From: Orobanche coerulescens
Lineage: Eukaryota > Streptophyta > Magnoliopsida > Lamiales > Orobanchaceae
DNA length: 64,000 bases
Assembly (NCBI GenBank): GCA_033398695.1
Contig: CM065809.1
Span: 178,550,501-178,614,500, forward strand
Direction of reading: 5' to 3'
The notes under the pieces are model-generated. The model was not told the origin of the DNA. It worked only from the letters and a program-made list of their open reading frames with translations, and did not search any database. A program made the position numbers and the translations under genes. Shown here in pieces: positions 1 to 10,747 of this stretch (position 1 is the stretch's first letter; each line of letters starts with the position of its first letter).

Positions 1-429
1 AGAATGTGTGTAGTTTCTTTGTGTTCAGTCCAAGCGGGTTTGAAGACAACTATTGCTGCATTAACAGACGATGGTCAGATGCCATCAGGTGACTGACTTC
101 AACTGGGGAGTGCTCAAATATGTCAATTTCTATGTTTTCATTTTGAATTCTAGGGCATATGGTTTTCGTATTATAAATTCATGTTCTTGTTTTGTTTTAA
201 TGCAGGTATTAATTCGGATGAGGTCGTTGAATAGCTCTGAGATGATCTCACAAGGATATAAATGGGAGAGGCTTGAGGCAAGAAAGTCCGCAGGCAGTAG
301 TTTGGCCACCTCAAAACCAGATTTACATTTGATCATATAGCTTGTGAAAGCATATCGCATGTGCCTATTTATTTAACTATTTTGCAAATAAATCTTGTTC
401 AGTAATATGGAAATGCACTGGCATGCTTT

Positions 430-1036
430 TTCTGTACTTGGATATAATAATGAACATTCATGTCTAGTATAGCTCAGAGAATGGCTCTTTGTACTGAGTT
501 GGATAATCTTGACTTTTTTGTAGGAAAAGCTATTAGACTGCAGGTTTGCTTATGTTCGTGATGTGTGTGAGACTATGTATCTTCTCCATTCATCAATAAA
601 GAGAGGCCAATATGGGATTGTTTGCTACGTTGTGCATGTCACTTGAAAGATACCTTCACGGTGAATCATCACTCGTTTCTCTGAATTTACATACACCTAT
701 TAGATGGAAAAGCTCATGGTCCTTCATGGCTTATAGGAAGATGTGTAGTCTGACAAATGCTCCACTTCTGGCACGACAAACTCGCCGATCAGTGACTTGA
801 CAGACCAAAATCAGGCAAGAAGTTGTTGACGAAATGGAAGAAAAGCTGGAGAAGAAGGTCCAAGAAGAAGTAGATGCATAGGTGAATAACAAGGTGCAGA
901 AGAACCTAACTTGGGTGCTTAAGAAATTAGGCGAAGTAAACTCAAGCATGAACATTAATTTGGTGGAACTTTGTCCCACGATATCAAGTGATAACGACAA
1001 CAGCACTCCTATTACCGGAGGAGATGATACGTCTTA
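430..1036 (+). pseudogene. CACTA (En/Spm)-like transposase C-terminal remnant
   Basis: This is a decayed coding remnant that I read as the C-terminal part of a plant CACTA (Ptta/En/Spm, transposase_24-like) protein. Around 700 one frame reads DGKAHGPSWLIGR. From about 812 to 1036 another reads an acidic/basic helix (EMEEKLEKKVQEEVDA), a stop, then VQKNLTWVLKKLGEVN, LVELCPTISSDNDN and a stop at 1034-1036. That order, a charged coiled segment, a WVLKKLGE block, then a Ser/Asp-rich tail, is what I know from plant CACTA ORFs. Stops and frame changes show it is dead. The upstream stretch 1-430 has only short unrecognised frames. The call rests on recalled motifs, so the family is moderately certain and the exact left edge is unknown. 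Confidence 0.45.
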
Positions 1037-1071
1037 GATTTTATGTTTTTTAAGTACTGTATTTCATGGCT

Positions 1072-2483
1072 TTTGGAAGATAATTTGCCTTGGCCCAAAA
1101 GTTCCTATCAAATCCGACGGTATGCTCAAATCTTTTGAAGAATACGACGATGCCGATTGGAAAAATGACCATCTAAATTGTAAGGCCACCCAACTTTTAT
1201 TTTGTGCCTTAAATCCCGAAGAGGTCAATCGAATCTCGTCGTGTGAAAGTGCGAAAGAAATATGGAAAATTCTCGAAATCACACACGAAGGGACAACTCA
1301 AGTCAAAGAGACGAAAATCAATATGCTTCTCCATGACTACGAGTTATTCATGATGAAGGGTGACGAGTCCATCACCAATATGCTCGATCGATTCTCGGTC
1401 ATCACCAATGGACTTGCTTCGTTCGGAAAACCATTATCTAGTAGTGAAAAAGTTAAGAAAATTTTACGATCACTACCTAGCGAATGGGACGACACCGTGA
1501 CCGCGATTATGGAATCCAAAGATCTCAACACGCTTGATTTTAGCGCCCTCATTGGTTTGCTAATTAATTATGAGATCGTGTTAAAATCACGAAGTGTCAA
1601 GCCAAAGCCGAAGGAACGATCGATAGCCTTGAAGGCTAAGATGTCTAAAAGAGAAGAAATCCCGGTGGAAAGCGACGAAGAAATGGCATATTATGCCAAA
1701 AATATTAATAAATTCCAAACTTTATTAAACCGGAGGAAGAAGGACATCTCGAGCGAATCTAAGAAGTTCGACAATTCTTGTCGACTATGTGGAAAACGAG
1801 GCCACTTCGCTAAGCATTGCCGAGCTAAACCCAAGAAGGAGGTTCTCGTGGCTACTTGGAGCGATGAAGACGAAGATGATGAATTCATCAATCAAAATAA
1901 TCTCGCTCTCATGGCCCGGAGTTCGTTCGACGACAGCGACGTCGAAAGCGAGATTAGTACATCCTCCCGTGATGAACTCTTTGATGCATTTGAATTACTA
2001 CATATAGATTTTCAAAATGCATTATCGGAAATCAAATCCCTTAAGTCTAAAATTAAATCTTTGGAAATTGAAAATTCCAAAATTATCGAAAAAGGAAAAT
2101 TTGTTGAAATCGATCATTCAAAGTGTATCGAAAATGAAAATATTTTGAAGAATGATCTCGCTAAAATCCAAACCGAGCTTAAATCTTTGACAAAGAAATT
2201 CTCGCACGAAAACGAGAAATTTGAACAAATGCTTGGTGTTCAAAAATTTACTTTGAATAAAGAGGGATTAGGATTCAAAACTGGTTTGAAAAACGAATCC
2301 GTTAATTTCAAGATACCCCATTGCGAAAAGTGTTTAAATATCGGGCATCATATTTCAAGTTGCAAAAGCCCGAGACGGACGATAAAAATTAAGAAAATAT
2401 GGGTTCCTAAAGGAACAAATATTTCAAATATTGTTTATGTCTCGAAACAAAAACCAACTATAGGTTGGATCCCCAAAAATTGA
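1072..2483 (+). pseudogene. gag: SIRE-like copia gag, 5'-truncated and without pol
   Basis: This encodes the nucleocapsid/capsid protein of a Ty1/copia (SIRE/Maximus-like) retrotransposon, which packages element RNA. The reading frame is open from about 1072, before the first Met at 1122, and continues family sequence (ICLGPKVP), so the true start is lost. The UBN2-type gag domain covers roughly the first 150 residues. A CCHC zinc knuckle (C-x2-C-x4-H-x4-C) lies at 1779-1820, an acidic stretch follows, a long coiled coil runs over 1980-2250, and a second CCHC knuckle lies at 2322-2363. The frame ends just after IWVPKG. In a complete element the protease and pol would follow; here the next sequence is a set of purine-rich tracts (2501-2545) leading to the LTR at 2961, so pol is missing cleanly. 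Confidence 0.8.
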
Positions 2484-2960
2484 TTTTTGTATTTTACTCA
2501 GGGGGAGTATCTTTTTAAAAAGGGGAGATATTATTCTCAGGGGGAATTTTTACCCTTTTATGCAATTATTCATAAATTGTATCATGCATATTTTATATTT
2601 TGGTATTATTTATTTCAATTCATATTTTATCCACTTTTTGATGAAAACAAAAAGGGGGAGAGAATGGAGAAGGAGAAAAAGAAGTCGAAAATGGGATTAA
2701 CCCTATAAAGGGGAGAAAATCGAAAAATGAAAAGGAGAAGTCAAAAATGACAGAAAAAAAAAATGCGGAGACGTCGAAAAGACGATGAAAAATTGAAAAT
2801 GAGAAAAGAAAAGAAGGAGTTGAAAAAGAAATGGGATAAGAAACTAACGAAACGGACAAAGTCGAAAACTTTGGTCTGTACACATATACATATATTTGTA
2901 TTTTTGCAGGTGAATCCCATTGACGAAGTGTTGTTTTGTAATCATCAAAAAGGGGGAGAT
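2484..2960 (+). other. 3' untranslated part and polypurine tracts of the gag-only element
   Basis: This noncoding stretch lies between the gag stop and the LTR. Several near-repeats of a purine tract, such as caGGGGGAGTATC near 2501, aGGGGAGATATT near 2521 and caGGGGGAATTT near 2538, precede a final AAAAAGGGGGAGAT at 2947-2960 that touches the LTR start. Multiple polypurine-like tracts before the 3' LTR are a known habit of SIRE-type copia elements. The middle (2640-2870) is A/G-rich low-complexity DNA. Confidence 0.6.
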
Positions 2961-3967
2961 TGTTGGAACATTTTGTTCCATACATAAATTAAAAGTGTTT
3001 TGATGATTAATGTTGACAAACAAAACAAAACAGCGAAGAGACGAAGCAAGCATCGAAGGAAAACGAAGTGCAAAATGCTGGAGAAAAACAAAGCTAACGT
3101 ACGTAACAAGACAATGTTAACGTACGTAATATGATGAAGCTTACGTACGTAATGGATGAGAGGTAACGTACGTAACTCAGTTCAAACAAGTGAACGTTGG
3201 AGGAGTCAAAGTCAGAAAAGCATGCAACAGACATATGACGTCAGCAGTGACATAAGGCCTAACGTACGTAATGCAGAAATTGTTAATGTACGTAATCAAA
3301 ATGACGAAACTCCCTGGACTGAAACTAGAAGAGGCTTACGTATGTAACCCATGGGGGTTAACGTACGTAACGAGGCTTGCGTACGTAATAAGGAGACGAT
3401 AGCGTACGTAATGAGCAGTCTGGCAGCTAACGGCTAGTTTGATGATGGAGCCTATAAATATCATTCCTATGGTATTGTTTGAGTACAACAACTTCAAGCA
3501 AACAAGATATACATCTGAGAATCATATACTTACATTGTTGTTGTAATATTGAGCCTATATTGTTAATTTGAGTATTTTCAACATTATGCACGAGAGGTAA
3601 AAGAAAAGATACGATTGGATTCGGTGTTATTAGGATCAAATATCCGGCATTGTTAGAATCGCAATCGATATCTAAGTGAGGTTTATCTAGTACCCATAGA
3701 AAGCTAGAGTGGTTGATTCCTTATCCAGTAGAAAAGGAAAAACGGTATTATTCGGACCGATAAAAGACGAGCTTGTAACGGTAATCCCTCGACCGATAGA
3801 AGAGAGGCGTAGAGGTTTTGATCTTAATCCTAAGAAAAAGATACATCGAGAGAGGACGTAGGCTTCGTTAATAGCCGAACCTCTATAAATCCTTGTGTGA
3901 TTTATTTTCCGCAATTTATTTTCGCTTCCGCACAAAACGGCGCAAATATCCGATTTGGTACCCAACA
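2961..3967 (+). repeat. LTR of the gag-only SIRE-like element (1,007 bp)
   Basis: The repeat begins TGTTGGAACA directly after a polypurine tract and ends CCCAACA. Ten copies of a palindromic motif built on TACGTACGTA lie between 3095 and 3412 (see the regulatory entry), followed by a TATA box at 3453-3460 inside GCCTATAAATATC. This fits a promoter-bearing 3' LTR. The matching 5' LTR is not in the window because the element is truncated on its left. Immediately to the right is the integrase end of a different copia element, which suggests insertion into that element followed by rearrangement. Confidence 0.75.
3095..3412 (+). promoter_or_regulatory. Ten-copy TACGTACGTA palindrome array upstream of an LTR TATA box
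   Basis: Copies start near 3095, 3119, 3141, 3165, 3261, 3285, 3336, 3360, 3378 and 3402. Seven read (A/T)ACGTACGTAA or close to it; single-base variants (AATGTACGTAA, TTACGTATGTAA, GCGTACGTAA) make up the rest. Spacing is irregular, about 18-96 bp. Each copy holds two overlapping ACGT cores. TACGTA is the A-box type core that plant bZIP factors can bind, so an enhancer role for the TATA box at 3453 is an inference. Confidence 0.7.
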
Positions 3968-6046
3968 GGGTCATGCTATTGATTTTTCAAACATTCGTGT
4001 GTTTGGTTGTGCTGCTTACGTGCATCAAAATGTTGATAAACTTGAACCCAGATCCTTGAGATGTGTTTTTCTTGGATATCCTGATGGTATTAAGGGTTAT
4101 CGTTTATGGGTCAGATCTGAACCCGGATTGAAGGTGATCACTAGTAGGGATGTTGTATTTAATGAAACTGAATTTCCTTGTCTTAATAATCCTTTACCTG
4201 CTCCTGTGTTAACTGCTGAAAATTCTCCCCACCCTGTTCAGATTAGGGTGGAGCATCTTAGTGATAATGAGTTACCTGCTGAATCTGATAATATAGAAAA
4301 TCCTGAATCCTCTAATGCTCAACCTGATAATCAATCTGAAAATGGAGACGAATCTGAATCTGTTCCTGACTTGTCTGGTTATCAATTAACTAGGGATAGG
4401 TCTAGAAGGAATGTTAGAAGACCTATACACTTAGATGATTTCCATATGGCTTCTCTTGCTTTCAATGTGTTTGATATGCTTGATGGGAATGAACCTAAAT
4501 CTTACAATGATGCTTTGTTGTCTGATAAATCAAACGAATGGTTAAGTGCAATGAATGAAGAAATGACATCCTTGCATGCGGATAATATTTGGAAACTTGT
4601 TCCAAAACCTAGAAACTGTTCTTTGATTGATTGTAAGTGGTTATTTAAAGTAAAAAAGGATGAGGATGGCATCAGATTCAAAGCAAGGTTAGTAGCTAAA
4701 GGTTTTACTCAACGAGAAGGTATTGACTATACCGAGATTTTTGCACATGTAGTTAAATTCACCACTGTTCGCATTATGCTTGCATTAGTTGCACATTATA
4801 ATTGGGAGATGAAATAATTAGATGTTAAAACGGCATTTTTGCATGGTGAATTAAAAGAAACCATCTACATGAAACAACCGGAAGGTTTTATAGATAGTAA
4901 CCATCCTGATTATGTGTGCCTGTTTAATAAAACCTTATATGGCCTAAAGCAATCCCCTAGAGAGTGGAACAAGAAATTTAATGATTGCATGCTGTCCTTG
5001 AAATTCCGTCGTAGTGCATATGATCCATACCTTTATTTCAAGACTGACTGTGATGTTCCTATGTTCTTACTTATTTATGTAGATGATATGCTCTTGATAA
5101 GTTCGTGCATTAAATCTATTAATCATGTTCAAAGTCGTTTAGGTGAACAATTTGACATGAAATATATGGGGGATGCTAAAAGGATATTAGGCATGAATAT
5201 CATTCGGGATAGATTTAAAGGCACTTTATTTCTAAATCAGTCCTCTTACATTGGTAAAATTCTAGAAAAATTTTCAATGACTGATGCGAAAACTGCTAGT
5301 GTGCCATTGGCTTCTCATTTCTTATTATCCAAAACACTACCAAAATCGAATCTGAAATTCGTGAAATGAGATCTATCCCTTATGCTAATGCTATTGGATC
5401 TGTCATGTACCTTATGGTTAGTACCAGACCAGATATTGCTTATGCTGTGAGTTGTTTAAGTAGGTATATGGCCAATCCTGGAAAACCTCATTGGGAGGCT
5501 CTTAAGTGGTTACTTCGGTACTTAAAAAACTCTGTTTCTGATGGTCTTGTGTTTTCTAAATCTAATGACGGGGTTAATCTTAAAGGTTATGTCGATTCTA
5601 ATTATGCCAATGACCGGGATGAATGTAAGTCCACAACTTCATATGTGTTTACCTTGTGTGGCTCATGCATTTCTTGGAAATCACAACTTCAGCATATAGT
5701 TACTTTGTCTACTACTGAAGCTGAATATATTGCCACCACAGAAGCCTTTAAAGAGGCTATTTGGTTGAAAGGTTTACTTACTGAAATTGGTGTTCTTCGT
5801 GATAATGTTGTGGTCTTTTCTGACAGTCAATCTAGCATACATTTGTGCAGAAATCCTGTTTTCCATGATCGCACAAAGCATATTGATGTCAGGCGACACT
5901 TCATCCATGACATCGTGGAAAAGGGCATAATTGATTTGAAGAAAATCCCGTCCCAGTCTAACCCTGCTGATATGGGCACGAAGTGCCTACCGGTCGAGAA
6001 AATCAGATCTTGCAAGTCGATACTAAATATCGACTCCCTCAACTGA
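3968..6046 (+). pseudogene. pol: Ty1/copia pol remnant: integrase end, reverse transcriptase, RNase H
   Basis: This is the 3' half of a copia polyprotein. The integrase C-terminal segment (FGCAAYVHQNVDKL, CVFLGYP) comes first, then a long acidic linker, then RVT_2 reverse transcriptase from about 4490 (KWLFKVKKDEDG, DVKTAFLHGEL, LYGLKQSP, catalytic YVDDM near 5085) and RNase H to the stop at 6044-6046 (ending in a DMGTKCLP segment). A TAA at 4816-4818 replaces the expected Gln codon of the WEMKQLDVKTAF block. A small indel near 5340-5365 shifts the frame just before IPYANAIGSVMYL. The protease, gag and most of integrase are absent on the left, where the SIRE-like LTR abuts. It is therefore inactive, though RT and RNase H catalytic motifs survive. 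Confidence 0.88.
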
Positions 6047-6249
6047 AGACACTCCAGTCTTTCTTTTCGTTATCTTTGTGATAGCTTTTCTAGTTTTCTC
6101 CGTGATTCCTAGTTTTCTTTCTTAGTGATTGATTTATGTCTTTATGCTTGTACTAACTTTGTGTGGTGTGCAGGTGGTGTGACGTTCGGCGATGATGACC
6201 TCCTTATCAAAAAGGTACCCCGATGGCTCATTTGGTCCGGGTGGAGATT

Positions 6250-7159
6250 TGTTAGAATTTTGGCCCAAATGATTTATTATTATTATGGGCCGGTATTATG
6301 CAGCCCGGACCAGACCTATTAAAACTACTCCCCTGGCCCGGCTTCTAGTCCCTTCCGGCTCCTTGATCTCGCCCGTTGATTAAAGGTTGACTCATCTCAC
6401 CCGTCGGTCACTTGTATTTATTTCACTCCCGTAAACCCTAGCCTCACTTTTCTGTTTTCTCTCATCTCTCTCGCCACTCCGCCGACTGCCATGGAAATCC
6501 GATTTCCTTACCTTTTCTGCTCGGCTGTGCGGTTCCGATTTGGAAAGAAATCGAAACCCTTATCAATTAATGATAAGAAAGGATTCGATTCCCCTAAAAA
6601 TCGGTGGCTTTCCGTTTGGGTTTTTTTGTCTATATATTGTCGGGCGTTTTGGGCTTGAGAGAAACACACGAAAATCAAAACCTAATTTTTCTGAGTGAGA
6701 AAATCAATCCGTGTTTCTTTGTGATCTTTCTGAGTGAAAAATATTTTCTGAGTGAAAATTGCTTGAGGCCGATTTTTGGGTGTTTTTTATTTGGGACTTT
6801 TGAAACCAGTCGGGGAGTTGGATTTGTTCGTCTGGGCTGTTGGCCGCGGATACACACGGAGCCTTGGACGTGGGTACTGGATATTGGAGGACTGGGCCGA
6901 GGCCGAGTTCCAGTCGATTCGCACCTCCTTTGCCTCTCGTTTTACAGATCTGTTGTGATCTGTTCGGTTTTGTCTCTAGCACTTTAAATTCATGTTCTTT
7001 GTGTTCGGTTTTTTGGGTTAATTCGTTTGTTCCCTTTTACTTCGTGTAATTCGTTGCCTATAAGTTTGTTGTGTAATTCTTAATCTCCAGAATTTATTTG
7101 TAATTCGTTTACTGCTTTGTTGTGTAATTTTTATGTATTCCGAATAGTTACCCTACACA
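6250..7159 (+). repeat. 3' LTR of the copia element (910 bp)
   Basis: This LTR follows the RNase H stop by 203 bp and a GGGTGGAGAT polypurine tract. It starts TGTTAGAATTTTGGCCC and ends CCCTACACA. The same family appears at 43763-45767: both are preceded by GTGCAGGTGG, a GCGATGATGACCTC block, a TCATTTGG block and a TGGAGA tract, and both end CTACACA. A 5' LTR is not in the window. Confidence 0.7.
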
Positions 7160-7856
7160 ATTACTGATTTTACTAATTCTTGAAGATATCTTCTTAACAT
7201 ATATAAGCATTTAAATTTTGATAATATCATATTAATCAATAAAGTCATCTTCATATTTCGATACGATTATTGTTGTGATATTTATATAAATGATTAAATT
7301 ACAATTATTAATATGATGAATTTTTAAAGTTATATTTCTAAAATAGGGTAAACTGCATTTTTGCTCCCATGGGAGTTTGCTCAAGAAAATAGTTTTTTAT
7401 GATAAAAAATTGTATCGTACGAGTTTTTCGCCTAAAACTAACGGAAGAAGATGCGTGAATGCTACGTGCATTCCGCAAAATGACAAATAAGATTTTTTGT
7501 TGGCAATTTTATTTCTCCACATTCCTTTTGGGTATGATTTTTTTATCATTATATTATATGCAGAGTATATTAATTTTTTTACTAATTGTTTTTGTTCTCA
7601 TATTGTTTATTATTATCAATAACGGTAAAAATTTAAATGAGGTCTAAAAAAGTGTGAAAAAATAAATAAAATTTAAAAAAACTATTTTAAATAAGAATCT
7701 TCAAAAATATAAGTAATATGTGAAAAATATTAAAAAAACAACAACTAAATTTTAAAAATTTAAATAAAAATAAAACAATCTCAATGTATCAAAAAAATAA
7801 ACTAGAAAAAATAATAAAATTAAAGATGTTATAAAATTGCAGTTGTTTTAAAAATA
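7160..7856. other. AT-rich intergenic stretch
   Basis: No gene is seen here. The stretch is AT-rich with A and T runs. Around 7341-7440 the text resembles degraded ends of plant Mutator-like elements (GGGTAAACTGCATTTTTGCT). A 50-60 bp segment at 7204-7256 is repeated in the same orientation at 9438-9490. Confidence 0.5.
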
Positions 7857-7867
7857 CTCCCTCCATC

Positions 7868-8536
7868 GAGGGGCGGAACACATAGTGGCCTTTGGGGGCC
7901 ATGGCCACCCCGCTTTTTTAAGTACATATGTATTATATATATGAGAACATAGACCACATATCCTAGCTAGCTCAGTTGGTTAAGGTGTTGATAGCCCCAC
8001 ATCTTAGATGTGTGTAGGAATCCTTTAAGAAGCAATTACAACCATTTTTTTACTATTCTTGCTTTCCATTTACACTATCCATATCATCCCATTTATTATA
8101 CATATTAAATTATTAAAATGTTACTTATATATAAATTATTTTCTTAATTAAAAATAATGTTTAACTTGGTTATATTACAAATCTAAAAAGGTTTCTTATT
8201 TATTAATTTATAATAGTACAAAAATAAAAAATTCAAAAAAAAAAATCCAACCAACTTTGTATTTTGATTGAATAAGTTTTTAAATTTTTTTAAATTAATA
8301 AACAATTAAACATTCCATTAATAAATGATTAAACTTTCTAAATGACTTGTTGGTTTTGTATATCGAAAAAGAACTTGCTGAAAAGATTACTTTGGATGAA
8401 ATTATAGAAGATTTCAAGGCCGCGAAGGATCGTCGGGTTTCACTTTGATGATCGATGTTTGGTATTTTTATATTTAACGTCTAGTTTTAATGTTTTGTTA
8501 TTTATAACTTTGAATGATGTATCTTTTGTCTTTTTA

Positions 8537-8572
<36 letters not shown>

Positions 8573-8612
8573 CTTCGACCCCCGCGGTTGAAAGGCTTGT
8601 GATACGCCCCTG
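7868..8612. mobile_element. hAT element nested in the Stowaway MITE
   Basis: The element is bounded by GAGGGGCGGAAC and GATACGCCCCTG, with a perfect 8-bp duplication CCTCCATC at 7860-7867 and 8613-8620. Duplications of 8 bp are the hAT signature. It keeps a piece of transposase coding DNA (8341-8448) and a (TA)n run near 8541-8570, so it is an internally deleted derivative of an autonomous element. Confidence 0.85.
8341..8448 (+). pseudogene. C-terminal tail of a hAT transposase
   Basis: This 35-codon open stretch ends in TGA and includes NDLLVLYIEKELAEKI and DFKAAKDRR. It matches the terminal segment that follows the hAT dimerisation domain in plant TTF-type zinc finger hAT transposases (NDCLVTYIEK, then F..MK.RR). 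It sits just inside the right end of the nested hAT, as expected for a transposase 3' end. The rest of the gene is deleted. Confidence 0.7.
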
Positions 8613-8839
8613 CCTCCATCACTTAAGTGTAGGCACAATTTTTCCTTTTCGTCCGTTCCACAAGAATGGGCACATTTCATTTCGAAAAATATACTTTATA
8701 TTTTTACCCCTTCTTTTAAATTTATTTACAATACTTTTTAACTAACATGCACCTCTTTTTTTATAAAATGTTCATTATTTTAATTTTATTAAAACCCGTG
8801 CTCCTAAAGAGAGTGTCCAACCTTTAGGGGCGGAGGGAG

Positions 8840-9738
8840 TATAAAATATCCAAATCAACTAAAAACCGCCAAAATCACTTGATGCTAAAAAATTAAAAAA
8901 CATAAAAAATAAACCAAATATTTTATTTAATTGAACTAAAAAATTATTAACACTCAATCTTATATTTGATTGTATGTTTCAGATTCTTTTAATAATTTTT
9001 TTTATCTAATTTATTTTCGCTTCAATTGAGTTTTCTTAGACATAGGTTTTATTTAGTTTTCCAGACTTTTTGGTTTGATTATTTTTCAAGATTATTTAGT
9101 TTTTTGGATATATGTTCAATTTTTTCTAGCTTTGTGTGATTTACATTTTATTTTTAGTTCTAAATTATTTTGTTAATTTATTTACATTTGAAATCAACTG
9201 TATATTTTTATAAAGTTTGGATTTGCTTTTGTACTTTAAAAGCATGTCCAAATTATTTATGTAATTTTCTTGTTCCAAATAGGGATTGAATTACTACATT
9301 TTTAGCCATTTAACGAAAACCAATAAATAATTAACGATTTGAACCATTTTTACAACAAAAAAGGAACGTGATACCAAATATATTTCTAAAAAATTCTCAT
9401 AGGACCAAAGTTGTAATTTTTCATCCTATAATTTGTAAGCATTTATATTTTGACATAAAATATTAATCAGTAGAATTATCTCTATATAAGAAAAGTTAAA
9501 TGTGTCTAGATAAATATTTTATTTATCTTTAGCTTTCAATCACTAAAAAATAAAAAATTCGTATGATAAAATAAGGTAATTATCTGATTGTGATATTGCA
9601 ACAACAAAATGATTACGTGAGAGAGTTTGTGTTGTTTAAATTATTTTCTAATATGCTTCAGATGATGCTATTTGCATTATTCTTGTAGAATTGCTTATAT
9701 ATATATATATATAATATATTAAACTCATCAGATAGTAG
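8840..9738. other. AT-rich intergenic stretch
   Basis: I see no gene. The sequence is AT-rich. The interval 9270-9425 resembles a degraded Mutator-like terminal sequence (AGGACCAAAGTTGTAATTTT), and 9438-9490 repeats the segment at 7204-7256. A short (TA)n run sits near 9697. Confidence 0.4.
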
Positions 9739-10411
9739 TAGGGGTGGGCATGAGACGGGATGGGACGGGCCTGGGGTCATCCCACGTCCCGTCCCGTGTT
9801 ATAATAAGCGGGACGGGACGGGATGGGATTGGTGATTTCAAAATTTCATCCCGCGCGGACCTTATCCCGGTTGGGACGGGACAGAACGGGACGGGACGAG
9901 TTTAGTCCCGCATAAAAAAGTTCAAAATATAAATTAGAAAAAAGTAAGAAAATCTATAATTTTATACATCTGAATTCGGGAAAAATATCCAACAAACTAA
10001 TTTAATAGCCTAAATTAAACTTTTAAAATAACAATTATTAACATTGAATAGAACATATCCATTTTTTTTTTGAAAAAATATTAGTTACTAACTTTATATT
10101 GGTTGATTAGGTTTGTGTATAATTATAAAATGTAGATAGTAAAAAATAAAAACAGTTTATTATTAAAAATTAATTAAAAAAGGGTTACAAATAATAAAAA
10201 TATATGGTTTTAAAAGGGTTAAAAACTTAGCGGGACGGGACGGGCCTTACGGGCCTCAGATTTTTTGTCCCGTGTCCCGTCCCGTAGTTACTCTAATGGG
10301 ACGGGACGGGACGGGCCTAGTGTTTTTAATTTTGGATCCCGTCCCATCCCGGGTAATTTTGGGACGGGACCGGGACGGGATCGGAATTTTGAATTTTTGT
10401 GCCCACCCCTA
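9739..10411. mobile_element. hAT MITE with GGGACGGGAC-rich ends, copy 1 (673 bp)
   Basis: The termini are TAGGGGTGGGCAT and GTGCCCACCCCTA. A perfect 8-bp duplication GATAGTAG lies at 9731-9738 and 10412-10419. Both subterminal regions are dense in GGGACGGGAC and its complement CCCGTCCCGT, while the middle is AT-rich and noncoding. A near-identical sibling is at 48176-48851. Confidence 0.92.
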
Positions 10412-10747
10412 GATAGTAGTTGGAATTTAAATTTCAAGACGTCAATTTGCCACTAATTATGCTTTCTCATAGTTATGTACTCTCTCATGTCAACGTGTAT
10501 CTGTCAAGAATCGTATACAATCATGGTCAACTTTATGTAGTCATATCAAAGTGAAGAGTAAAAAAAGCTTGAATATTTTTATTGCGACAAGAATATCGTA
10601 AATTCGTAATTGTAAATAAAACAAGTAAAGTAATTTATAAAGAAGTGCTCCAAATTTTACGGTGAATAGTTATGCATTCTCTCATGTCAACATGTGATTT
10701 TTTCCTCATGTTTCCGAGTATTACACGGTTGGTACACTAGTTATATA

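Larger units (their letters stand above)
7857..8839. mobile_element. Stowaway-like MITE split by a hAT insertion
   Basis: The ends read CTCCCTCC at 7857 and GGGCGGAGGGAG at 8839, inside a TA target duplication (7855-7856 and 8840-8841). Without the 745-bp hAT and its 8-bp duplication it would be about 230 bp, matching the sibling at 10748-10997. Internal similarity to that sibling (GTCCGTTCCACAAGAATGGG versus GTCCGTCCCACAAGAGTTGA) supports one family, of Tc1/mariner type. Confidence 0.75.

Noticed and set aside
1..430. Short frames at the left edge (71-360)
   Set aside because: No motif is recognisable; they overlap on opposite strands, and only the segment after about 430 shows transposase-like text.
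2620..2985. Minus-strand Phe/Ser-rich frame
   Set aside because: It is the complement of the A/G-rich polypurine region of the SIRE-like element.
7968..8016. A tRNA gene
   Set aside because: Only an A-box-like stretch is convincing; no acceptor stem or cloverleaf forms.
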